Positions 51,201 through 63,589 of a DNA stretch of 64,000 nucleotides are shown piece after piece (the first letter of the stretch is position 1; every line of letters starts with the position of its first letter). Both the position numbers and the translations under genes were made by a program. The stretch is from NCBI GenBank assembly GCA_000499405.2, contig HG738140.1, positions 13,109,560-13,173,559 on the forward strand, read 5' to 3'. Under the pieces are notes generated by a model. It did not search any database. It was not told the origin of the DNA and worked only from the letters and a program-made list of their open reading frames with translations. This DNA is from Onchocerca volvulus (lineage: Eukaryota > Nematoda > Chromadorea > Rhabditida > Onchocercidae).

Positions 51201-54200
51201 CAATTACTAATGTTCAATTAATTTATTGAGGCTATAGATTTGCTCAACAATTTATTAAAGGCCAGTAAGGAAATATTTATGCTTATTCAATGAATTCAAT
51301 ATGTTTTGATTTTTAAATTTCTCAATTTGCTAAAATCGTAAATGAGAATTTCTACATTTCATTTCTATAAATTTATTTAATTAAGCTTAGATTTTGAAAC
51401 TTAAATTAATACAGCTTTCTTCGTTTTCCTTGATCTATTATTAGTCAATGTCATTGTAATCTTATTCATTCTGTTCTTAATTTTCTTAATTTTATTTCAC
51501 AGATTATTTGTCATCGGAAAGTTAACAATGAAAGAGGGAGACAATAAAGTTGATAGAATCTACTGAATTTTTCGAGATATCTGTTATAATGCAGAAGTTA
51601 ACATTAAAATTATCATTTTCTGTAACTAAGATGTGCTATAAAATATTGCAAAAAAAATTGTAAGCACATTCACCAATTTGAGAATTTACTTTTTTACTGA
51701 AAATTTTCAAATATTTCTTCATCCGGCAGTTTCAAAAAATTGCAGATAAAAGCAAATATGAATTCAGTACTAAATAAACAGGAAAGTTATCGATTTTTCG
51801 TATTGTAATATAGATGAATTTATTTGCTTCCATATAATTAGTCATTTACCTAATAATAATTTAACAGTAAGAATGTTCGGAATCCAAAACTTTTGTAATT
51901 AATATCAGATAATAGTGAAAAAATGAAACAGTCAGTCATATGATAAAAATTGATATTTTAGATAATATTTTCATATAGATCAAAATTCACTTAAAATTTG
52001 AATATAAATCGAAGCAAGTTACTCGCCAAAAAAAAAATTGCAAAGAATTCATTTTAATCTGTTTTGAATGATTGCAAATAAATTTTAATCAATTCATTTT
52101 TTTCTTTTGTGTGTGTGTAGAAAAAAGGAATATGTATATCTTATTATTGGCTTATTTCTGTTGATTAATTCCAAGAAAAAGTAAATTCCTCATGACACAA
52201 TGAAAAAATAAGATTTATTTAATGAATTGAAAAGAAGTATATATACATATAGATAGATGGTGAAGAAGGAAAATATAAACTGCGGAGAAAGAATAAGAAT
52301 TAAAAAAAAATAATTTTTTTTAAATGTTAAATACATTATCATTTAGTAACACTTAATTTTATAAAATTTTAATTTGAAAAAACTTAAATAGGTACATAAA
52401 TGGTAATATTTTTTATCAATATATAAACATATTAAAGAAAAAAAGGGAACTTTTTTTAGCATTCAAAGTTCAAAAAAAAAAAAAAAATGGTATTTAAAGT
52501 TTACAACAAAATAGCAATAACCTGTTATAAAAGTATTCCATAATTTATTTATTATAGTAAGATATTGCTGTAATTTCAGTTTTACCTTCTTTTTTGTCTT
52601 TTCAATCTTATTCATATTTCTAAAGTTGCATTAGTCATTGTAAATTGACTTCTTATTTTAATCATCCATTATCATGTTTATTTTTTCTAAATTTTTATTT
52701 TAGGATATACGCTAGAGCTTTAATTGCAATTTGCTGATAAATTAGAATGCTGTCACAAATATTTTAAAAAAAAAAAAGTGTAGATCGAAATTTAAAGCAA
52801 GAAAGGATGAGTTGGAATAAGAAACAACAATTTGCGAAATGCTCAGTTCGTATTTCATTCCCCATAAGAGCAGTTTTAATTTTATCCAAAAAAAAAAAAG
52901 AAAAATGGATGTATAATCTCGACAATAACGATTAAATTTGCAAACAATTGTAAAGAGAGATTACATGAAAATCAGTGTTTCTCATTGCTAGTGCAACACT
53001 TATTTGGAAAAGAATTTAAAACTTTTTTGGAAAAAAATATTGGTAATTTTAATTTTTATTTGTTTTTTCAAAGTTCGCGACATAGATGAATTGACGTATA
53101 GATAGAATAACCAGTACAAAATTGTTAGTATTTCATTTTTTTTTTCTTTTTTTTCTTGCAAATTCAGTTTCTGATTTCCATTATTAGAAAAGTTTAATTT
53201 AATTAATGTGATAGGAACGGATTCGTGAAAAACAAAGTTTTACTAATAGATGGAAGAGTAAATCTTTCTATACAAACAATTGATATCTTAAATAACTCAT
53301 CATAGAATTATTCTCACTTTGCTGTTGGTATAGAAGAATATTCATCCTAGATTATCGATTTGATTGGTTGTAGAAACTGCCATTGTATCTTTCTGCGTCG
53401 CTTCAGAAACTGATGTAAAAAAATGTTTATGGGAATTTGTAGCCAAAGATACCTTTCTTTTCCAAATCCGAATCTTATATACTCTTTGGGGGCTCCCTTT
53501 TCTTTCCTGAACTCCAATTTGTTTATCTGTTAATCGGAGCACCCTGACAATAAACAATCTTATCGTTTTGGCGAGAAATAATTGTCCTTCTGCTTATTGT
53601 TTTGGTGGGAAACATGTTTACCGGCTTGTCGGTCCATTTGAAACTACGCGCTTCTTAAATTTTACCACTCTTTGTTTGTATTAACTATAATTTTCGGATT
53701 TTTCCGACATTCCAGATCGAAAAAGATGAGGGCTTTATTGGGGAAGAATTCTTCATTTGGAAGCAATTCTGATTCGTAAAGCGATAGATCTTCTTGTTCT
53801 ATCTTTTGCATTGATTTCTCGCACTTTGTCGACTGAATTTTTGTGTTCCTGTCCCTTTGATTTCTGCAGGAGCCATTTCTGGAAAACTTCAACTGATTTT
53901 GGATTTAGTTGATTCCGGATTGTTTCATTGGTGTTTCATTGATTTTCTTATGGATCCACGTCCGGGATAACTTCTCCAATTAGTTTCGAATGTATTTGGT
54001 CCCGAATTGTTTCGTCATTAATTTCTTTTGGATTCATTTCCGGGCAACTTTTGAATTAGTTTTGAGTGCAGTTAATCCCGAATATAAAACGAACATTCTG
54101 TATTGAATGTTCGTTTTGATCGAAAGATTACTCCTTGAATTTTTCATTGAGAATTTCTTGATAGTTTTGTCCGATCTGATTGTTCCATTTAACATTGAAT

Positions 54201-57200
54201 GTTGATGATATCCAAACTTCCCTTCGGGCACCAATTTTGTCGCAAAAATTTCTAATTATGTCTGTTGCGACCAAGACGAATCTTGTTTGAAGAAAGAATT
54301 GATTAGCAACGGAATAATTACAAAAAAACAACTATTCGAGAATATCCAAACAATTTATCATGGGTATACCTTTTTTTTTCAGTGGTAGAGAGGAATACTG
54401 CTCCTTGATTGTCCGTCTGCTGTGTTCTTTCGAACTGCAGTTCTTGCTATTGAATTCCAAACAGAACTGACTATCCGCGACTTTTTTCTTGATTTGAGAT
54501 TCGTCACGTCATGATTGTTCGACCTCGTTTTCTTTAGCTATTGATCGGATCATTTTGGCGGGAAACATGTTTATCTTTTCGTTTGTTGTTTTTAGCAACA
54601 AATTTGTTTATCTGTTAGTTGGTTCATTTGAAACTTCGCGCTTCTTGAATTATAGCACTCCTTGTTTATATTAATTATAATTTTCGGATTTTTCCGACAT
54701 TCATTTCCAATTCATTAATTACAAAGACATGGATCACAGGATAAGCACCGATATTTTAAAATATACTTGGTATTCAAGATATTTTGTTTTCATTCAATGA
54801 TTTCATAATACTCACATCTTCATAATTGATTGAAACTGCATATCTAATTTTTCAATTATGCTTGACTTTTGCTGACTATCTCGAAATTAATTCAAATAGT
54901 CCAATGCTGAAGAAGGAAAGTTTTGAATTTTTTTTCAGGTATATCTCAACGACCGCATCATGGACCACATCAACTTCATAGTCAATTATCGATCTCTACA
55001 ACACCCCATCCTCATGAATTACTTAAAAAGAAACTTCGTCACAAAATTAAGCGGAAAAGGCATACTTTTATCAGAGTTTAATAAATTAAATAAATATTGA
55101 AATTGCTTGTAATTTGTACATTTCTATGTACAATATTAATAAGGATTTGCGATAATTTTTGAAATTAATAGCATATTAAAGTATTTCTAAATTATGCTGA
55201 GTGTACAGAAAAATATTTAGGCCTTCAAGAAATCGTCAAACTCAGCTAAATAGCCATTCGACTGTCTCTTTGCCTTCAACACATCAAACTGCAACGACGC
55301 GACAATTCACAGCCCTTGATCGATGCGAACAGATTCATCGTTTTAATCCTTCAAATATAGCTGAAATTATGATCCATGAACGACTCATTTTCTCAGTTGA
55401 AGGTTAGCTTCTCTCCGTACTGGAACAACTTGAATGGCCAACTTTTCTTACATGCATGCAATATATAATCAACTTATTTAACATGCATACGATATATGAC
55501 TCATGTAATATCATATAAATTATTGCATCAAACATAATGAAATTTTCAAAATCAGTCTCTGAAATTATTTGAATTTTCATGTATTTCTATTATTGATTGA
55601 TAAATAGTTAATAATACTTTTTTTTTTCGCTACTTTTCTTTAGCGTGCACTGCAATGGCAAGCGTCAAATTTAATTATCAAAATATCAGTTTTTACCTCC
55701 CTTTTATGCAAATAGTTACACTCTTTCCTTTTTTTAATTTTGAAAAATGAAAAAATTTATTGCTCGATTGAATTGCACTCCTGCTATCCATGAGGCTGTA
55801 ATTGATTAAATGGTAATCTTACATTAAGATACATTAATCGTTGTTAGAAAATGAAGGAAAGTAAAGTGAATTGATAAATAAATGAAAAAATCAAATATAG
55901 AATAAATTTTATAAAAATTTATCTTTATCAAATAGTTTTTTCTTTTTTCAGAGAAGAATAGATTGAAAATTCAATGCGGTTTTTTCATTAAATTTTCTTC
56001 AGTTTAAACAACGAATAACATGTCTTTATCAGCTGAAAAGTTGATATGATGCGTTTTGTGCAAATATGTTTAAGTCACTATTCACTCTTCTGTACTTTTA
56101 AAGACAAAATTTAGTTAGTTCAAAATTACATGAAGCGACTACTGTAATCTACATTATAAAAATTTTAGATTTGTCCGGTCGACGACCATTAACGCACGCT
56201 GAAGTAGTACGATCAAATACCGCTTTCGGTTGTGTCCCACGTTTGGATGAAGCAGAATGTCAACGTTCTCTTTGCTATAATCTTTATTATCGTACTATGG
56301 ATGGTACATGCAATAATTTATTCCAACCATTACGTGGAGCTGCGTTTCGTCCATACAATAGGTTGTCATTAATTTGTAGATTAATTCTTGAAATATTATA
56401 TTTGCAAACAATAAAATTTTGAATGAAATTAAAACTTCAAAATTCAAGTTTTAATTTTTCTGAAATGAATTCGCTGAAAAAGATAATCTGTAATTATTGG
56501 AAACACCATTCTGGTTATTGATGAAAACTTTTCTCTTCCATCTATTTCTTCTTGATTCTACGTAAATTCTTGCAAATATATATTATATTTTAGACTGCTA
56601 TTTCCAGAATACGATGATAAACTCTCAGAGCCAGTTGGTTAGTTTTTTAATTTCTTCTAAAATTTAGATCTTCTTGAGTTTTAGAAGAATTTTTCTTCCA
56701 ACTTTTATTTAATAATCAAGAAAAAATAAAGATTTATTTAAAGGATGCCTCAAAGAAATCTAAGACTGCGATTATATTTGTGGAAATCAATTCATTGCAA
56801 GGAATCAATCTAAATTAAGACCAAAGATAAAATTGAAAATTTGGATTTGTTTCCGGCTCTTTACTTCCAATTCGACCAAATGCTCGTGAAGTTAGTCGAT
56901 TGATACTTTCATCCCAAAAAACGGTTCAACATCCGGAATATAATGCTTTGCTAATGCAATGGGGACAATTTCTCATTCATGAAATGGCGAAGACAACGCT
57001 TGTACCATCAGCCCAGTGCAATATTTGCCAAAATATTAGGGGTCGATGCATGACTGTGCCTGTCTTGCAATTGGACTCAAATGATAAGTATGTATTTCTT
57101 CGTATTTTCACATTTTATGTAATTTTATTTCAATTTTTTATATCATTCAGCGATGGCTATAGTTGCTTTTGTTTTTTATGAATTTCAGCAAAATTAAAAA

Positions 57201-60200
57201 GTTTTGAAAAATATCAATTTCAGGTTCAAATCCAACAATTGCATACGAGTTTCACGTTCTAGTGCTATATGCGGTTCCGGAAATCAAAAACCACGACAAC
57301 AGCTTAATGAAAATACGAATTTTATTGATGGTTCACCAATTTATGGATCCAGTGTTGGGGTAAGTTGATTGTCAAGAAATGTAAAAATATGGACTATTAA
57401 TTCTAATGGTCTAATCGTTAGAAATAGTTTATTTCATTATCACATAAATTTCTTTATTTAATTCTTTTATTAATAAGATCATAAAATATGCAAAGATATG
57501 ATATGAAAAAGTACAGATTTTCAATGCTTTTTTAGATCATTTTAAGATGTTTATGAAATTATGCCAATTTTAATGTATTATATTTAAATTTCAGGATTTG
57601 CATAAATTCCGAGAAGGTAAGACGGGTTTTTTGAAAACAGTTTTTTTCAATGGATTTCGCTTACTTCCATTCAATATGAGTGTATGTCGCAGTGCTGCAT
57701 CCTGTCCAGCAATTTTCGTTGCTGGTGACAGTCGCGTAAACTTATTCATAGGCCTTAGTTCTTATCAAATTTTATTAACACGAGAACATAATCGGTATAC
57801 TTTATTTAACAAAAAATTCTTCTCATTCATTAATTTGCAATAAAAAAGTAATTAACTTAAAAGCAAAAAAATAAAAACGATGAAATTTCAATGATTACTC
57901 GTTATATATATTAATAGTACCTTAACAAATTATTGACAATTTTTAATGAATTATCAATTTTTATTGCAGTAACATACTTATCTATTTTTTCATCCAAAAA
58001 ATTTGATTAAAAAAAATTATTGAAAATTATATGAATAAAAATTTTTATATTAATAATAAATATATTGAATGATATAACATAATGGCAAAAAGAAATTTTT
58101 TTATTGTTAGCTTCAGTAAAAACTTCAGTAATCAGTAATTATTGCATTAACATTTTCATATTTATATTATGATTGTTTTATTGCTATATATTGAAAGACA
58201 TAATTCTTATATGAAAGCAAATTTAATTATTTTTTCTTTTCACATGTGAAATTATCAATCTACTATATTTAATATCTTTAACTAATCATTGATTAATTGT
58301 TTCTATGTTTTCTATTAGCATATTTTGAATTCTTTAAGATACGGATAATATAGAAAAAATTTAATTCAAATATGTTTCTATGTTTTCTATTAGCATATTT
58401 TGAATTCTTTAAGATACGGATAATATAGAAAAAATTTAATTCAAATATTCAAAGAATGATAAGATAAATGACATGAATATATGCGTCTAAAATGAACCAA
58501 AAGGATAGAAATGTTTAATAAATTCAATAATGTAGTTTAAAATGAAGCAAATCTTCTCTTTATTAATCGCTTGTATCGATGAAAATTAATCGTGAAGTGT
58601 TTTTTGCAGTAAGAGAATTTTCTGGTCCAAATAATATTTTCCAGAAAAAAGTAGCACATTTTTGTCATGAAATTACGGCATTATAAACAAAAAATGAAGT
58701 TTGGAAGAATTAAACAGCTAATTGAATATTCAGCCTGATTTTTTCTTTTGCAGATTGGCGAGTAAGCTACAACAATTGAATCCGCATTGGGACGGTGATC
58801 GATTATTCATGGAAGCGAGAAAAATTGTTGGTGCAGAAATTCAAGCTATCACTTATAGGTTGCTCATTTACTTTTATTTTCTTATGGTATATTCAAAAAT
58901 TTGAAATAATTAAGAATTTTGAGATGAAAAATTCTGAAAGTTTCTTGAGGAAATAAAATAACTGAAAAATTATTTAACTAATGTTTCATGCCCAATTATT
59001 TTACAGGAACCGTGTCGTTTTCGGCAATTCATCTTTCCATCGCAAAAAAATTCCTCACTAATTATGCAAAATGTGTCATTTGATCAAAGAATATTAAAAT
59101 TATCAAATTTTTTTTTTGTTTTTTGTAGAGAATTTTTACCGAAAATTCTGGGAAGTGCATTTGCAAAAACAATTGGTGAGTATCATGGGTATAATCCGAA
59201 TATTGACCCAACATTGGTTAATGAATTCAATTCGGCAGCTTTCCGATTTGGTCATGGGATGATTCAAGTATGAAATAAGAATTTCTTTGAAAATTTTCTT
59301 TAAGAGAATAGAAATGATAAAAGAAACGGAAGATGCCTGAAAATTTTTTGAAATGTTGAATAGTAAAAAAATTACAATAAATAAAAATAAACCAAATAAC
59401 TGAGTAGCAATTAAAGATACAATTTTAATAAATTTGAAATCAAATTTCGACTCTTTCAGCTACCACGAAAAATAGTTGACAAAATAATCATTGAAGTAAT
59501 TTTTGACAAATTCTCCAAATTTCTTGCAAGTAGATGACTCTTTTAGTTTAGGGATATTTCCGGTTAAGATTAAATATTATTTGCATGCACGATCTTACAA
59601 ATCGATTCTGGAATTTATTTCAAAATTTTCAGGAAATATATCCACGCCTTGATCAAAATTTCCGTGACATTTCTCTGGGAAGTTTTTCATTTGTTGAAGG
59701 AACACAGCATAACGATCGTTTGATATTTGGTGTAAATTTTTCTGTTAAATTCATTAACGAAATTATGTCGTAATTTCTTGTAATTTGAACGAAACAAATT
59801 TCTTTTACCAATCCAATTTGAAATGACTTATCATAGATGAAATATTTTGTTTGTATATGATGCATAAATTATGATTAAGATAATGTCAATACGGATAAAT
59901 TGAGTGAACAGATTAAAAAGAATTGAAATTTTTAGGGTGGTATCGATCCGATACTACGTGGCATGATGATATTACCTGTAAAACGATCACAACGACTTAC
60001 AAGTGCAATAACAGAAAATATGTTCGGTAACACGGACTTAGGTACTATCAATATACAACGTGGTCGTGATCATGGCTTGCCATCATATACACGTTTTCGA
60101 CAATTTTGTGGACTCTCAAATGCCACCATTTTTGATCATGTTTGTTTCTTTTATCAGTTCAATTTGAAATGTTTGATTGATTCTTTGATTAATTTAATCT

Positions 60201-61168
60201 AAGTTCTTCCGAACATTTGCTAAATTCTGGTCAATTCAAATTTGCAGTACAATATCAAAAAGTTTATTAATTGCTTCATTAATAATTTAAATTTTAATAT
60301 GTTGGATTTTCTTGGAAAATTTCGATGAATAGAAGAAATCAAGAGGAATGTGTTGCATATGGTTGAACATTAGAATATTTAATCGAATTTCAAGTTCTAT
60401 TTATTATCTCTTTGAACTTTAGTTTTCGCACGAAATTATGAATCCTCAAATACGAGCAAAACTGCAGCTAATTTACGGTACACCAGGTATGACTAATTCC
60501 TAAAAAGTTAGTCTGAATTTTATTCAGTTTCTCGTTTAAATTTCTTCCTAGTTCGTACTAAAACTACTTGTATTTCTGAAATTAAAACAAAAAATTTGAC
60601 TTTCGTAAAATTTTGAGCTGATATTAGCAATATTTCATGTTTCAGATAAGGTAGACCTATTTGTGGGTGGGTTATTGGAAGATCCTGTCCAAGGCGGTTT
60701 TGTTGGACCAACTTTTGCATGCATAATTGGACCGCAGTTTCAGAGGACACGCGATGGTGACCGGTAAAAAGTATTTCAAATTTATCATGTCGTAATTTCT
60801 TCAAGTTTAATGACGAAAAGATGTCAATTTTACATTCACTTCTTTAAACTTTATTTCATTTTTCCTGACATATATCAATGGAATATGTTGCATTGGAATT
60901 GATAATATTTGATAAGGAGACAAAAAATAATATGTGGAAGGATTCCCGTGATACAGAATAGAAAAAAGGCAATTTTAGATTTTACTATGAGAATCCAGGT
61001 ATATTTACGCGACCTCAACTGATAGAAATCCGCAAAATCAGTTTTTCTCGTTTGCTATGCGATAATGGTGATAATATCAATCATGTACCACGAGAAGCAT
61101 TCCGGATTGGTCAAATGACATCTTGCACCCAAATACCACAAATGGACTTAACGAAATGGAAAGAATAA
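48209..61168 (+). CDS. ShKT-domain animal haem peroxidase (SKPO/MLT-7-like), 5' end missing
   Basis: Predicted secreted peroxidase; C. elegans MLT-7 and SKPO-1, which share this architecture, act with a dual oxidase in cuticle cross-linking. Exons: 48209-48376, 54939-55059, 55221-55402, 56169-56361, 56594-56637, 56856-57087, 57224-57359, 57595-57794, 58754-58858, 59129-59267, 59633-59731, 59936-60139, 60423-60486, 60646-60763, 60979-61168 (TAA); 730 residues. Exon 1 holds the six-Cys ShKT fold ([10 protein letters not shown], then [10 protein letters not shown], then CQLACNTC). A low-complexity His/Ser/Arg linker follows, then the peroxidase domain. Distal His is in [10 protein letters not shown], Arg in AGDSR, proximal His in FRFGHGMIQ. 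Asp (of LDHD) is replaced by Ile and the covalent Glu after the Arg by Leu. Odd splicing: a GC donor at 55060 and a CG instead of AG acceptor before 56856. Poly(A) signals near 61170 and 61462. Confidence 0.9.
49841..49899 (+). CDS. candidate alternative first exon with signal-peptide-like sequence
   Basis: Inside the 6.5-kb first intron of the peroxidase model. A TAATTTACAG acceptor is followed by a 20-base leader, an ATG and 19 codons with a hydrophobic core ([19 protein letters not shown]), then an AG|GTAAAT donor in phase 2. The phase fits the peroxidase exon at 55221, not the one at 54939. It could give a secreted isoform without the ShKT domain. Inference from phase and composition only. 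Confidence 0.4.
50422..50471. repeat. perfect tandem duplication, 2 x 25 bp
   Basis: Unit TTTGCATTGATGATTGATGA plus five bases, copies 50422-50446 and 50447-50471, in the peroxidase first intron. Confidence 0.85.
53340..54699 (-). mobile_element. short LTR retroelement remnant (non-autonomous)
   Basis: Read on the - strand, a 462-bp LTR at 54699-54238 begins TGTCGG and ends GCGACA. It is followed after 3 bases by TTGGTGCCCGAAGGGAAG, which resembles a tRNA primer-binding site. An internal stretch of about 530 bases leads to a second, diverged copy of the LTR start at 53709 (TGTCGGAAAAATCCGAAAAT shared), with indels and a TATATAAG box near 53480. The 3' boundary near 53340 is not sharp. The internal part is too short for gag-pol; only short broken frames are visible. 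It is GC-richer than its surroundings, lies antisense in the peroxidase first intron, and is presumably decayed. Confidence 0.75.
54238..54699 (-). repeat. 5' LTR of the retroelement remnant
   Basis: TG...CA boundaries; shares long stretches with the copy starting at 53709, including AGAAGCGCG, GTTTCAAATG, AACATGTTTCCC and ACAGATAAACAAATT, with many indels. Confidence 0.7.
58299..58448. repeat. perfect tandem duplication, 2 x 75 bp
   Basis: Copies 58299-58373 and 58374-58448 are identical, in the peroxidase intron between the exons ending at 57794 and starting at 58754. Confidence 0.9.
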
Positions 61169-62105
61169 TAATAAATAATAACGACAAAAAATATTTGCTG
61201 ATCTTTATTTGAAATTATTTAACCTTAAGTAAACTATAAATTCGATTGCCAGAAATGGAATAAGAAAAACCAGTTAATTGAGTATTAAGATGGCATTTGA
61301 ATGAAATTATGTAAGGTTTAAAGTAGGAGCATGATATATTTAGAGAGAATTATTCTAAATATTAAACTTTTTTCATATGATCTCGTGGGATTTCAAATGA
61401 AATGGAAATGGAATTTAAATATTCACTGAAACTTAATTGCAATAGTTTCATGTTTTGATTTAATAAAGTTTGGAAATTGATTAATTATAGTTAAAAATTA
61501 TTTATTCTAGCATTAAGCAACAGGAATGTTGCAACTTTTATGCAGCTGAAAAGTATTAGAAAAGCTGGAATTTGTTGATTTTTCTAACATCAATTTTAGT
61601 TTGTTGAATCTGAACATTATTCATAAAATGAATAATTAAAATATTCTCCATGTATCATTTCCTTCTATTAGGAATATCTCACAGATAATTAACATCTAAT
61701 CTTCTATTACTATGATTACTTTGACCTTTTTCGATTATCCTTCCTACTCCTTATAAAGTATCATAATATCATCATTCACTTCAATTCTAAAATTTTTGGA
61801 AGTTTGGGCTGAATGAAATTGCAAATATTCACTTTTACATTAATATTATCTATGTCATCGTTTTTATCAAAGCTAGTTGGAATAATTAATAATAATGAGA
61901 AATTAATGAGAATAAATATCAATATTAATGTATTGCTTGATATAGTAATAAATGAAAACAATATGAAGAAGTAATGAACTATTGAATAAATTTGAATGGT
62001 GATCGCAGTTATTGATTCTCAATTTATTATTATTATCATCCAAAAATGGTCACCTGTCACAGGTATGACAGGTAAAAAAAAGTAAATATATCTAAATTAA
62101 AAAAG
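61169..62105. other. peroxidase 3' flank
   Basis: Contains the 3' UTR and AATAAA signals near 61170 and 61462. No gene recognised. Confidence 0.5.
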
Positions 62106-62445
62106 GCATCTATTCAAATGCAAAATTGTATCGAAATTTGAAAGCAATTGGTGAAGAGATTGCAAAATTATATACCAAATAGCAGCAACGATGATTTACA
62201 TTTTTGTTTACGTAGATTATAAAAAAACCTATTTTCTACCGTAAATTGATCTTCAAAATACGCATACGCAGAAATACGATTGCCGATGCAACCTCATTAT
62301 AAAGTTGCTTATAGCTGATGCAGCCAACTTTGAGCTAAATCATCGATTCCAAGTTCTGAATTATCAGACTGGCGAAATAAATTCGGAACGCATGTCTGAA
62401 AAACTCACTAAAAATTTTTTGGCCCTTAACAAATTTCAATGGTAG
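62106..62445 (+). CDS. orphan coding-like fragments
   Basis: Two + strand stretches start after AG and run to a stop: 62106-62182 (IYSNAKLYRNLKAIGEEIAK and four more residues, TAG) and 62324-62445 (starting NFELNHRFQVLNYQTGEINS, TAG). Each needs a phase-1 partner, so they cannot join each other. The - strand of the second is also open from a strong TTTTTCAG acceptor (62395-62309, ending DDLAQSWLHQL, TAA). Neither strand is recognised as a family; they may be exons of an unresolved gene or relics. Confidence 0.3.
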
Positions 62446-62942
62446 ATTGGTGTAAATGTATCTTAGAATGAATTAAAAAAAATCTTCCTTCATTCTGAAT
62501 GTTTGCTGCTTCTTTTCTTTTTTTATTTTTATTTATTTTTCCACTTTTTTTTGTAGAAAATTTCGTTTATTGATTTTTTTAAGTAGAAATTTAATGATCA
62601 AAAAATAAAAAATCATGCAAATTTTGCATTCAAAATAACTTGAGAAAAAGAAATCCAAAACCATAGATAAGATTAAAATTCTAAATATTTAATCGAATTT
62701 TTCCAACTTCTCCACCCGTTTTTGCACAAAGTTTCAACTTTCAAGATTTCATATTCAGATTCATTTCTCTTTGCCATTGAAAAATTTTTGTTTTTTTCAA
62801 ACTCATTGAAATGTCCCCAATGAAATCTTGCATGCATTAATTAATGATGGATCTTATCATTTGAAATTTTAAGAAAAAAGAAAACAAATATTGAAGGAAT
62901 TTGCATGCTTCATTTCAGAAAATTAAATTAATTTGTTACAAG

Positions 62943-63178
62943 ATGGCTTGCAACAATTTCTTGCTTGCTTATCATCAATCGATAAGCAAGAGATAAGGAA
63001 GAAAGGCAATGACTATAGATGTAAGGATTTAAAAGAGCAGAATTTAGCCTGTTTTATCATCGAAGTCTTACTCGAGGACCATGCTGTAGTAGTTAATAGC
63101 AATAAAGGAATCTTGGATAAACAAGCAAAACTCCTTCAAATAGAAGACTTAATAATCGATCGTTTGTTAACATTATAA
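62943..63178 (+). CDS. orphan terminal exon, 78 codons
   Basis: Clear coding composition (charged, Leu-rich) from an ACAAG acceptor to TAA: begins DGLQQFLACLSSIDKQEI, includes CFIIEVLLEDHAVVV and ends IEDLIIDRLLTL. No ATG is in frame upstream, so earlier exons are missing; the required phase is 1. The predicted structure is helical. No family recognised. Confidence 0.5.
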
Positions 63179-63589
63179 ATTTACAACACTTTCAAGTACT
63201 CATTCAAATCAAACCAGTTCATTGTGATAAAAAACAATTTCTCAGCAGAAAGAGAATAAAATTTTCAGGAAAATGAGATAAAACTTTTCTTGCATGAAAA
63301 TTTAATCTTTTAAAATTTAAGGTTCGAAATTTTTTTTTAGAATTTTTTTAACAGAAAATAATTTTTTTAACTTCTTATTGCATAAAAAAACTATTCAAAA
63401 TAAAATAAAGTTTATTTAAAAATGATCTTCCAAATTCCATTTCGCACTTCTGTTTCCTCCCGGAAATGTTTCAACTTTTGTTTCTTATTATTAATTTTTT
63501 TCACTAATCAAATAGCTTAGTGATTGATTCATTTAGGCTGATTCTTTTACGTAATTTATAAAAGTAACCGGAATGCTATTATGTAATAG
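63179..63589. other. spacer before the F-box-like gene end
   Basis: AT-rich; a GTAATAG acceptor at its right end precedes the next exon. Nothing else seen. Confidence 0.4.

Noticed and set aside
54034..54234. 66-codon frame next to the LTR
   Set aside because: It starts within the primer-binding-like site and shows no recognisable retroelement domain; treated as non-coding interior of the remnant.
55644..55690. Exon starting CGTGCACTGCAATGGC in the peroxidase gene
   Set aside because: The flanking exons 55402 and 56169 join directly in phase; including this segment breaks phase for any nearby donor.
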